A program made the position numbers and the translations under genes. A stretch of DNA of 64,000 bases from Telmatactis stephensoni (lineage: Eukaryota; Cnidaria; Anthozoa; Actiniaria; Isophelliidae), in assembly GCA_029948255.1 (NCBI GenBank), contig JALIZF010001811.1, positions 62,001 through 126,000 on the forward strand, written 5' to 3'. This document shows positions 21,113-31,875 of the stretch, piece after piece; the stretch's first letter is position 1, and every line of letters begins with the position of its first letter. A model generated the notes under the pieces. It saw only the letters and a list, made by a program, of their open reading frames with translations. It was not told the DNA's origin and did no database searches.

Positions 21113-23155
21113 ATGGATAAAAGAAAAGACATGTCTACACAAGAAACACGCGGCGCATTCACAGCTATCAAGTCACGTGTGTCAAGCTTAGTTGACCACG
21201 TGATCGGTTCTGCTGTAGAGTTCGACGATTTGGCTTCCGAGAAAAAGATAGGAATAAAAGATAGGAATAAAACGAACCCAGTACAGTGTTCCAAGACGAA
21301 CTTGGCTGGGAAACGCCTTAAAGTACGTGAAAGATTCAGACCAGGACCTTGACATCAGTGAAGCTCTGGAACCAGCGGATGCGTCTGTCGAAAGACTTCA
21401 AGACAAAGGCCGTAATTCGTTGATATATTCAAGCTCTGGTCGTCGTGATGTTGGTAAGAGGGCGACAAGTGAGTCTCGTCCTGATCCTGAACAACCTCGA
21501 GTCTCTGAGGTTGAAGAAGTGTCAGTTTCTGGACCGGTTAAGGTAATGCCGCTTACCGATAACCAAAGTACTAAGTGGGTCGATGCTTATGAATGCATAA
21601 TTTTTGATGCTTGAATGAATGAATGAATGGATGAATGAATGAATGAATGGATGAATGAATGAATGAATATATGAATGAATGAATGAATGAATGAATGAAT
21701 GAATGAATGAGTGAATGAATGAATGAATGGATGAATGAATGAATGAATGAATGAATGAATGAATGAATGAATGAATGAATGAATGAATGAATGAATGAAT
21801 GAATGAATGAATGAATGAATAGATAGATAAATGGATAGTAGACAAATAAATGATACATAATGAAAGTTGATTCCTAAACTTCTTCGCTCACAGGGAATAA
21901 AAAGCGCAGTGAAAAACTCCCAACATATCAAGTACAAATCGGGTCCATTTACAAATGATATCGCCAAACCAAAGATGCGCAGTGAAGATCAAGGTAATAG
22001 CCAATTAGAAAAAGCCTCTAATACTACGCCCGCTAAGACATATGGGACAGGAGAGCTATGTGCTTGGGGACATGATGATTGTGATCTCGTCAAAGAGAAG
22101 CTTCGAAGTAAGTAGACAACAATATATATTATACCTACTTACAAATCAGTCTTAAGCCAACACTGACTTGATGTTCTGTAGACTACGGTTACTTGCATTC
22201 ACTTTAAACCTCCTAATGCAAGGCACCTGAGGCACGACGAAAATAAAACAATAGCCGAGAACAAAGAACTTTGAATGAAACAATACCCTACAATACAAAG
22301 AACTCGAACTCAGAAAACAATACATCTTGCAACACCAAGAAAGATCTATACTTATATAATTGTATCAAAACATAAAATCGGCGCATCGCCTCGCGAGACA
22401 GGTAAAAGAACACAGGGTGAAAAAAGTGCCTCGCGTGGCAGTTTCCTCACACAGTTTCTCAACGTGTGCGGCGGGCTTAACCCGTGAAACAAAGTGTACT
22501 AGTGTAATTAATAGTCAGATAAATATAATAGAAAACAAAGGAATTAGAGTGTAGTAGTGCCAAATACGCTAATTAAAGTGTATTTCACGGGTTTATGAAA
22601 CCGCTCTAACAATGCTTGTCTTTGTTTCTATTGTGAGCCGGATAAACTGAGTGAACAGAGGTGCACTGAATGGAAATACTTGTGCTACACTGCCTGTACA
22701 TTTACATGGAGATCGGGAGAATTTCGTCTCGCGGCTGAAATGAATTAACTCAGAATAAGAAAACATCTATGTTTATATAAATGCTCATGCAGCAGAGGGG
22801 ATGAAATTTCAGATGGAATTTCGTCAAACGAGCTTCGGTTTCAAGACTAGTTTCCCGCCGTCTAAGACACAATCAGAAGACAGTCTCTTAATTATATGAA
22901 TTCAGCTTATGATAAATTTTCAATTGAATTTCCTTAGTGTGCGATGATGAAACACCAAAGAATTCCAAGAAATTATCAAGCACTCAGACTGAAGTCTCTC
23001 CAAGCCATGGCCGCAACTTTTTGTATTCTAAAGAAGCACAAAACCGAGACATAAAAATCAAGGAAGGTAGTCATCTTGCATGGTTGACATCAAGATCTAA
23101 AAAAGCCAAGCAAAAATCGAATATAGACCGTGATTTACCCGTGAAACGTTCATAG
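21113..23155 (+). CDS. Unknown Lys/Ser-rich protein, frame broken by a 13-bp duplication
   Basis: The family is not recognised. Three exons, 21113-21542, 21894-22107 and 22938-23155, join in phases 0 and 1 by GT-AG introns (aag|gtaatg, cacag|gga, cgaa|gtaagt, ccttag|tg). The start is MDKRKDMSTQETRG. Exon 1 contains the 13-base word AGATAGGAATAAA twice in a row at about 21246-21271. The second copy shifts the frame so that the downstream part of the exon is read in another frame. With 13 bases fewer, exon 1 would be exactly 139 codons and phase 0, and the protein about 282 residues. It is rich in Lys, Ser, Asp and Glu, with no domain or membrane segment. Intron 1 contains the (GAAT)n array. 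The duplication could be a sequence error, an allele or a sign of decay. Confidence 0.55.
21609..21830. repeat. (GAAT)n microsatellite
   Basis: About 220 bases of GAAT repeats with a few GATG and ATAT interruptions lie in intron 1 of the neighbouring gene. Open frames through it (poly FIHS) are artefacts. Confidence 0.95.
22385..22490. mobile_element. Partial copy of the GTGCCTCGCGTGGCAG MITE
   Basis: The segment GTGCCTCGCGTGGCAGTTTC, then CAGTTTCTCAACGTGTGCGG, matches one arm of the full palindromic element at 58120-58322. Confidence 0.6.
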
Positions 23156-23436
23156 GCTTGAAAATTAATGAAAATATTAAAAACACTCTAGACTATTTCC
23201 ATGGTTATAACTTTGGTGAAACTGAGTATATAATGTGCACGTTAACAGATCTAGAGAAAATATTTTTGCTTACAATTTGTATAAATCGAAGCTGTTGGTG
23301 CACTGAATCATTGGGGAGTGGTGGTTGAGCGGCGACAAACGTTCCAAATGCAGTGTTAGTGATGTCACTTTCGCGCAAATAAAAAGCGACGTTTTTACAA
23401 ATTTCGCGGACTTTTCGACGTTTTGAAAAGTCGCTC

Positions 23437-23556
23437 TGTTTGCTGACGACACAAAAATATACAGAACTATTGTTGATACAAGTTCCAACTGCAAATTGCA
23501 GCAAGATCTAGATTGTGTTCATAGGTGGAGTCTCGATTGGAACATGGTCTTAAATA
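23437..23556 (+). pseudogene. LINE reverse-transcriptase fragment
   Basis: A 40-codon open stretch begins LFADDTKIYRTI and continues QQDLDCVHRWSLDWNM. This matches the catalytic FADD motif region and following helix of non-LTR (CR1/L2/jockey-type) reverse transcriptases. Nothing else of the element is visible, so it is a short relic. Confidence 0.75.
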
Positions 23557-23883
23557 CTTATATTTTGTGATATTTTATCTTTTAAGGGTATTGCAAGCCA
23601 ATTGGGGCTGTTGTCCTGTAAGCAATATCCCGCCTACCAATTTGTAGCAAAACAATTTCGTTTTCGTTCATTGTTTTCTTTATCGATAAAGTGTGACAAA
23701 CCTCAGGCCACTGAAAACCAATCTGAAGTGGCAATAGTTCCACAATATTTACCAACGTCGAGTAAGAATGCAAATAAGCTAATATCTGGGAACATAACGT
23801 GGTTGCGTCGAAGAGAAGATGTTACACAGCTGCCTTGTCAAAGCTTCATGAGACATTTTGATAAAATAACATAGTCTTTCGCT

Positions 23884-24189
23884 ATGGCTTGCATGCAATG
23901 CACTGATGAATCTAGAAGACGCACCGATGGCAAACTGGCTCGACTTGTACTCATTATTTTGTTCGTATTTTGCGTTGTTGGATTTCTACTGAGCACAGTA
24001 TTCATCTATAAACACATTGATTCTAGAATCACTCGTCTTGAGGAAAGACTGGCAGTTCAAGTAGTCACCACGGTAAAACCTACTACTAGAGTTGAAGTCA
24101 AAAGATTTGCAAGAAATTTAAAAGATATGCCAATTAAGAGAACGATTCGGGGCTATTATCTTCCTTCCACGAACAAGAAAAGAAAATAA
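23884..24189 (+). CDS. Small single-pass membrane protein, unknown
   Basis: An uninterrupted ORF of 101 codons starts with ATG in reasonable context (tcgctATGG). A Cys-containing cytoplasmic-type N-terminus (MACMQCTDESRRR) is followed by a hydrophobic segment at residues about 20-42 (LVLIILFVFCVVGFLLS). A short possible coiled coil (ITRLEERLA) and a basic tail ending STNKKRK come next. The layout fits a type II membrane protein, like the N-terminal part of TNF-type or collagen-like ligands, but no such domain follows. It may be a first exon, although it ends in a stop rather than a donor. The family is not recognised. Confidence 0.5.
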   Translation: MACMQCTDESRRRTDGKLARLVLIILFVFCVVGFLLSTVFIYKHIDSRITRLEERLAVQVVTTVKPTTRVEVKRFARNLKDMPIKRTIRGYYLPSTNKKRK

Positions 24190-26728
24190 CAGAGTTTAAA
24201 ATACAATGCAATGCAAGAGAGGAAAAGTTATACAAAGTATATCGAAACGTAAGCTACCGCAAAGGCGTACCTTGGATCAAGGACAACGCAAGAGTAATTT
24301 TCGGTTCAAAAACTTGGGTTTTAGAACTGTTTTTTTATCAGATACAAGAACAACATTCATCCCGTTTGTTTGCATTTTCAAAATTCTTAAGTTAACATCT
24401 CATTTTTTTTATTTTCTGTTTGCGGTGAAATGTGAAACTTTTACACGATACCGAATTCTGATCATTTTGCCACAACTATTGCTTTTCGCATGGTTTATAG
24501 ATTAGTAATATGTCCAAAGAGTAAGTGTTAAGTATGCGATGAGAGGGTATAAAAATATCAAACAAAGTAAACAAAAGTAGGTTTTGTGTGCACAGGGTAG
24601 TCTGTGTTTGTACAGCGACCACACGCGTGCAAAACGATTGCGCATGCGTAAATTTTCCAAAACAAAATTGTACAGAAAATTAAACCTTACAGCATTGTGA
24701 GTTAAAATTGTTGCTGTATTTACGAATTTTACAAAATGTGATCATTCGTGAAACTCTATATCAGGGATAAATCAGATATAAGTCAGCATGGATTTGAAAT
24801 ACTTCTTTTTAAGACGTCGTTTTAAGATCCATGAAATCAGGTATATATTCTAACTAGACGCCTAATAGGCGTTCACTCGGGTTACACCTCATAGTACTTG
24901 GGGAGAAATGGAGAACAGAAGTTGATGGAAACCAGTTTGACTTGTCAGTGTCTTTTGATTGCAAAAATGCATGACAAGTACTCCCAGAGTAGAATACAAA
25001 TTATATTGGGGAGAAAGTAGTTTGTACATAATTGTACCACATCATGGTGGTTATTAATATACTGCTGGTCTTTTTATCATGCCTGACATATACAGTATAC
25101 AGTCTGCTTTATTTTGTAAATGCCTACCAAATGATCCAATCTCACACAATTTAAATTTCTATTCTGTACTTTTTTACTTTGATTTATGTAAACAAAACTT
25201 ACAAACTGTGGCAGACTGTTTCGATGTCCAAGATAAAATGATTTTGATATTGCTGTTCTAGAAGTACCACAGTTACCTTTCTATGAAATCATTTCAGTTT
25301 CTTAACACAACTTTTCAATACATGTATTACCATGTTTTTAATATGGAGCAGATCAATGATTATAGCAGTAGTCAGTTGCTGATGCTTTATTTGAAGAAGT
25401 GTAATGTCATTCAATATATGCTCATTACTGATACCATATATAGCTCCTCCATGCACATCAATCTGATACTACTACATACAGTAATATCTTCAATTCAATC
25501 CACTTTATCTTGTTTCTGTGAACATGGTTGCACTGAGCTTGTACAAATTTGTGGTTGAGTATCACTTTTCATTGATTGAAAATATCATTTTGTACATTCT
25601 AAAATTATTCTTCAATTGTTGCTAATATAAGGTCTCATAAACATTACTATATCATTTCCATGATTATCCATCACTATATTTTTATCTGCTAACATTGAGC
25701 ATGATTGACAATAAAGTGCATTCAATATAATCATGACATTGTACAAAATACAGATTGCACTAAATATTTATAAGTTAATAACAAAAAATCATTTGTTTTC
25801 CATTGTTTATTTGGTGTAATTTTGCACCATTTACTAATTCTTGTTTTCTGGCTTATTAATTATTGAATACACCCTAGTCACCTTATTACGCAAAGGCAAG
25901 AATCTCCTAGTCTTTCTAGTTATTAAAATAAACATTGTAGATATTGTTAGTTAATTAGTTCGTTTTTAACACGGCTCTCAGGAAGAGCATGACTGTAGAC
26001 ACCGTGTAAGCAAATATTATGTGCAAGCAGTGGTGAAATATTATTAATTTAAACAAACTACTGATCTATTAAAGACAATATCTCCGTGTCTTACATATCT
26101 GTCCAGTCAAGTGAAGTTCGCTGCCACAAATCGATCTGGCGGTATCGTGTTCTTGGACGATCAATACATTATAAGTTGATTACAACAGCTGGTAAAAAGG
26201 TCATCACTAAATTCGAGAATTCGATATTAACGATTAAAGCAAAGTATCTTGAGATTAAAAGCCAATAGTTCGAAAAGATTGATAGCGTCCGCCATTTTGT
26301 TCTCAATCTCTCGCGACCACAGGAAGCCTCGTGGTCAACAGTGTACCCCAAAGGCTTCTGGGTAATTTGCCGATTTGCGACGTTGATAGATAGATAGACC
26401 GAAAAGGTAAACCTAGACTCGAGCTACCACAGGTAGCCCGAGTAATTAAATACAAAAATTGTACAGCTTGGGCTACCTGAGTATCCACGAGTTAACTCGT
26501 GGATACACAAAGTGTAGGAATGAACAACTAACTTGAATAGATGCAATAGATTTAATTATTTCACCTTGTTTACCTAAAGAGCTCATTAAAATATCCTTTT
26601 GTAAATTAAATATGGCTCTGAGCTTCTTTTGGCTCAAAATTATTTCATTATGAAAATCATCTAAAGTACAATAGAAAAATATAAACATCTTTCATACTTT
26701 ATTTGATAGTAAAAATTCTTACTTGAGG
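24190..26728. other. AT-rich intergenic region
   Basis: No exon or RNA gene could be supported. At about 26410-26510 there are inverted pieces (GGTAGCCCGAG with CTTGGGCTACC, and ATCCACGAGTTAACTCGTGG). The first recurs near 31368 (TTTGGGCTACCTGTGG) and the second near 44992-45017. Confidence 0.4.
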
Positions 26729-26991
26729 CAAAGTTAATAGAGTGGAATGATTAGGTGACCCATTGTTCTATCTTTTTGTTCACTTTTTCTAACCGTGAAA
26801 GTGCACAAAACAAAAGCATTCCTACATATATTAGACAATCAGCCAATGAAAACGTTTGGGTCAGTTCAAGCAAGCATAATAAATGACGGTAAAACAAAAG
26901 ATTGTGCACTCTCAAAGCCCTACTCAACATCCATGTTTGCTCCATTGAATAGAACAATGGGTTGCCTAACCATTCTGCTCTATTAACTTTG
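26729..26991. mobile_element. 263-bp MITE with CTTGAGG target duplication
   Basis: The left end CAAAGTTAATAGAGTGGAAT and right end ATTCTGCTCTATTAACTTTG are inverted copies, and the similarity extends about 50 bases (CCCATTGTTCTAT on the left, ATAGAACAATGGG on the right). The direct repeat CTTGAGG occurs at 26722-26728 and 26992-26998. Confidence 0.9.
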
Positions 26992-27135
26992 CTTGAGGTT
27001 AGTAACCTAACCTCAAGTGAGCAAAAAGGGAACAGTCACATTCCCTTCCCCTCCCATTCCACACAGATGTGAATACGTAGATCATGACTGCTTTACATGC
27101 TAAATGCAATGGCACTTAAAACCAGTTTGACTGGG

Positions 27136-30100
27136 TTATGGAAACATTGAGAAGTCAATTTCATTAATGTGAACAAACTCGTTTTGCATCAATTGGTCTA
27201 AATCATCGTAGTCATAATCCTCATCCTCAGAGCTTGAGTCTCTACCAAATATATCCCTAGATTTGTAACCCCCTCTGTCTGCTTGGTACCAGGAACTGGT
27301 AGGATCTGTTAGAGTCTTGCTTTCATGGTTTTCAGTGTCACTATCTCTGCAATCATTGTCAGCACATTTGCTGGACTGAGTCCTTTCTTCTGTATCTAAA
27401 GTTTGTTTAGTTTCATTCTCATCTTTTTGAGTGTATTGTTGGTTCTGGTCATCAATTTGATTTACAGAAATGTTGTCTTCATTGGCAACATTGTCATGTC
27501 TCCTTTCATTGTTTTCGTCCTGTTTTTCATTTTTCCATTTCTCATTTTCCTCTCTTTCATCCTGATTGTCACCTTTGTAGTTTTCATTTTGTTCTTCATT
27601 TTTATCAGAGTTTTTTCCCACCTGTTCAGATAAACTATCAGATTTTGTTCTTTTAGAAGGTGATTCTTCATCTTCTGATGAGCTGGAGTACGAGTCTACC
27701 AGTGAAACGAGTTTTGATTTATTTTCATTTTTCTCTTCATCTTGTACATCTTGTGGCTTTTTTTCATGATCGGTGCTGTGCTGAACCTGGCGCACCCAAC
27801 AACCAGAACTAAAATATCCCTGTGATTTAATAAGAAAGAGGAGAAATGAGAAAAAGAAAAATAATTTTTATAATAATAAGAATATTTATTGAAACCACTT
27901 TAAAATTTCAACTTTTACTAATTTTGGTGAGCTCTTTTCAAATATTATATTTTTTTGTTGGAATAAAATTTAATATATTGTCATGGTATGTCATGCAAGG
28001 TGTGCAAAATCCCCATTATAGAACATTGCTACATTTTATATAAAGATAACATACCATTTTATACCACAGCAGCATAAGTCCAGTCTCATAAGGACCATAA
28101 ACCTCTGATTCAGGATCCTGAGTCCACTTATACTCCCAGTATAAAGTATGTGTTTCTCTTCTCTCTTTTGGGTCTGTAATTCCACTTTGTATTAAATCTT
28201 TTTGCTTTTTAACCTAACCATTTGGAAACACAAACTGTGTCAGTATACATCAGGCCATAGTTGCACAAAGGGTTCTCCAGTTTTTCATTCCTCAGCAAAA
28301 ATCAATGTGAGTATTGTATGTAAAATATGGGCATGTGAGCACCATATGTAAAATATTTAATGTAGAGATAGTGAGTGTGATTGCCAGCAGATGAAGTTCT
28401 AACCACTATGTGGATATGCTGCTGTGAAAAGATATTTTATGAAAAAACATTATTTTGTGCTATCTGTTGGATAATTCCTTAGATGGTGAATAAAATGATG
28501 ACATTTTCCAATAAATTTATCAATAGATTAAGATAAGGATTTATCCAAAAGATAGCCCTTACCCCCCCTCTTTGTAACTAAGAATCATATGAGACAGCTA
28601 CATGTAACATTTTATGTGACTGTAAAAGTGGCATGGTCATGGTACAGTATGGTCAGGGCAATAACATTAACATAGTCACAATTAGGAAAAGAAAAGCTTT
28701 TGATCATTATGTCTGCATAAATTTACATGTAATGCTAGCATTGCTAGTGAAAATCAGGATTAGTAGCAGTGCTCTACTGTGTTAGCATTCTCTGTATTTC
28801 TTCTCTCTTCTCTTTCTTGGGCTTCCTGTGGGCCAGCCCTGACTATGAAGATCTGGCACTCACTTGGAACAAAGGCCCATTGGCTAATAGTAAAGGGATC
28901 CCCGACAGATCAAAAGAGATTCCCAGAAGTGTTTGTAAGCTACTACTTGGTTAACAAACACAAATTTATAGAGTCTTACTGCTGGGCCTTGTCTTCTCTC
29001 AGCAAATCCAACTTTGATTTCCTTGTCATCAATCCTCTTAAAAATGACAGAATTTAGGAAGGGTCATAAAATGCAAATATAAAGTACATTTAATACTTAT
29101 TTACTGGGACCAATGGAAACAGTATGTTTTTTAGTTCCAAGACCAATGACATTTGGCCATTTGTTTTGGCTTCATGTCTGAATGAATAAGTTTGCAAATG
29201 CACCCTGCTAAAAACGTGCTTTCAAAGCTATTTAAATGAAGCCTAAATTTCTTGTTATATGTGGCTTCAGATTTTGTTATTATGATAATGATAATGGAAA
29301 TATGCCTTTTTTCTGCCTTCTTTTCTTGGAAATACGTCCATTCATCAATTAACTTGGCCATTATTTCAACAAGTTTTTACTATTCTAGGTAATGTCACCT
29401 AAACAGTTAACTAAACTTTTTTAACTATTCAACATTGAGACTAAACAGACTCTACCCAACCACCTCTTTATGTTTAATAATAAAATAGAGTCTTGTTATA
29501 ATTTATTGGTTAATAATAATATGTGTCACTTACTGGGTGGTTATTTCTACACCATCGTACTGCCTTTTCAGCTAGTCAAACAGATAGAGAAAATCAAATC
29601 AAAACAACATGAAAAACAAATATATAACTACAGTTTACTACAAGGTCAAGCAGTCATATACAGTTTACAAGATCAAGTACAGTGATAATAATACAGTCTA
29701 CAAGATCAAGTATAGTACAGTGAACTAATGGGCCCAGTCTACTGTATATACTATATACTACAAAACAGGGTCATATTATCTAAAACTTTTAAATAATAAT
29801 TATATAATAATTCTTCTAAACCCTCTTGCTTGGGTTTTCTGTGGTTTTTGCACACGGGAAGCCCAATATTCCCAAAAGAGAACAAAAAGGCTAATCATTA
29901 CCTTCATGTACTTCAACAAATGTAATAAAAGCAAATCCTCTTGATATTCCTGTGTCACGATCTTTAACCATCTAAATATAAAATGCAATTGATCACAGAG
30001 TAATAGATTAAAATAAATATATACATTGTACAAAGACCTGCACAAATATTTAAATAGACTGAAAAGAACAAGATCATACCTTCATGTAGGCAATCTCACC

Positions 30101-31163
30101 AAAGAATGAGAAATACTCTGCTAATGTTACTGAAAACACAACAAAAGTCAAAAGAGAGTTCATCACATTAAAGTCCCTATGATGGATAATATTTTATTTT
30201 CAAACTCAGTTCTTGAAAGAAAGCATAGTAAAGATCTTTTAATCTTGTTTTTCCTCACTCCATATTTTCTGAGATATAAAGGTTTCAAATTTCAAAATGC
30301 AAATGTGATGACGTAAGAGGAGTAATCATTTATTATACAAAAACAAGAGAATTTAAATTACTCGTATTTTTCCATTTGTAACTCATTTCCATTGGCAAAG
30401 CCTGTTGTTTAGTGAAAAATCTGGCTCTTGAATTGAAGTCCTCGTTTTATAAAACCCATGAAAAGTTTGCAGTGTTGCCTCCTCTGACGTCATTAAATTT
30501 GCATTTTGACATTTGAAACCTTCATATCTCAGAAAATATGGGGTAAGGAAAACCAGGATAAAAAGATCTTCACTATGCTCTCTAAAAAGAACTAAGTTTG
30601 AAAATAAAAAAAATATGGGTCATAGGGACTTTAAAATGTTTGTCTTGTAAAAAATTATCTGATTTTATTTATTTTTACCAGGTTTTGTATCTTTGTTAAG
30701 ATTTCCAACAAATATCTTTGCACGTGGATGATCTGAAATAATTCAAACTCCATGTAAGCTGAGAATTCGCTTGGTGATCAATCTGATTATAAGATGATGA
30801 TGATGATGATGATGATCAATTGATCAGCCATTGATGGTGATATTATGATTTATAATGGCTGAAATTGTCATTAAAATTATCAACCAAAAGTTCAGATCGT
30901 GAAGATGATCAAATTATCATCCAGGATTATTTCAATCGTGGTAAAATAGACGTCCAAGTCGAGTCTTACTAAGATTTAAATCTTAGCTTACATCTTCGTC
31001 TTTTCATTCCAGCATTAACAGATTCAGCCGAGTGCGTCTGTGAGTGAAGTGGTATCTTAACATCCTCTCTGTCCTTCTGCCACTCCTCAACGTTTCTCTT
31101 TGACTCCTTCGGCCTTTTGACACCAGAAACATTACTTTTATAACTCCAACCAAACGTCGCCAT
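27136..31163 (-). CDS. RRM plus CD2BP2-like GYF domain protein
   Basis: Exons on the minus strand: 31163-30992, 30732-30679, 30129-30080, 29971-29902, 29571-29534, 29036-28980, possibly 28852-28778, then 28213-28055 and 27819-27136. Phases agree throughout and the sum is 453 codons. The start is MATFGWSYKSN. Exons 2-6 rebuild a complete RNA-recognition motif: RNP2 KIFVGNL, EYFSFFGEI, RNP1 RGFAFITF, helix EAEKAVRWC and strand IDDKEIKVGFAE. The next-to-last exon gives a GYF domain (YWEYKWTQDP, YGPYETGLML) that continues in the last exon (GYFSSGCWVRQV). About 190 acidic Ser/Asp/Glu/Asn residues follow, then the final GYF-like strand EIDFSMFP at the C-terminus. GYF domains bind Pro-rich peptides, and CD2BP2 is a component of the U5 snRNP, so an RNA-processing role is inferred. 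The seventh exon is the weakest. If wrong, the RRM and GYF parts could be two genes. Confidence 0.75.
30168..30635. mobile_element. 468-bp MITE with TTAAAGTCCCTATGA ends
   Basis: The left end TTAAAGTCCCTATGATGG and right end (reverse complement TTAAAGTCCCTATGACCC) match. A second inverted pair, TTCAAACTCAGTTCTT and AAGAACTAAGTTTGAA, lies just inside. It sits in intron 2 of the RRM-GYF gene. No target duplication was found beyond AT-rich flanks. Confidence 0.85.
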
Positions 31164-31875
31164 TTTGAAAGAAACGTCCGAGTCTACACACAGGAAGCCC
31201 AAGCAATTTTACTAAGACGATCTTTCAAAATAGTTAAAAACAGTTTAGAATAGAAAATTTAGCTAAGCGCTTCAAAAAAGGATTTTTTGGGGTTTAATTT
31301 ATGAAATGATCAAAATCATTAATATAGAAATACTGAAAATACGCGAAAATACAGAAATACAAATAGTTTGGGCTACCTGTGGTCTACTGAACATGCGCAG
31401 AAGGCTTCAAAACAGGAATTGAACGCTTAGGTGATGATTTGAAAAACTGTTGAGTTCATATTATTAACCGTGGTTATCCCGTTATTTTTCTCCAATTTTT
31501 TTCATAAAAGCAAATTTGGATCGGATAAATATGTCGCTTTGTCGGTGAGGCTATTTTACGTGGTTATATCATTTGTACTCAGTCAAACTGGCAGTGTGGT
31601 AAACTTGTACATAATCAAACTTCATCTTAAATGCTTGGATGGCAGCATTTTATAACAAAGAGAAATCCGTTTGATTAGCGGTTTTGAGAAAACATCCACT
31701 TATTATTTGTATAATTGAAGAGCAGACGTTTTTTCCTTAAAAAGCTCTCATAAATAAATTCTGGAGGATCGATACCATCCAAGCCAACTCGGCGTGAAAG
31801 AAGCTACTTTCAAGTGGCGATTGTAAACAATTTAGATTTGCAAATTCATCGATGTGAATACGAATCCTGAAGAAA
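31164..31875. promoter_or_regulatory. Head-to-head intergenic region, RRM-GYF and PI3K-C2
   Basis: The start codons of two divergent genes are about 710 bases apart, so a shared or bidirectional promoter is possible. There is no clear TATA box. A dispersed repeat piece (TTTGGGCTACCTGTGG) sits near 31368. Confidence 0.4.

Noticed and set aside
21522..21967. ORFs rich in FIHSFIHS
   Set aside because: They are translations of the (GAAT)n microsatellite on the reverse strand.
27403..27633. Plus-strand hydrophobic ORF
   Set aside because: It is the antisense shadow of the acidic tail of the RRM-GYF gene.
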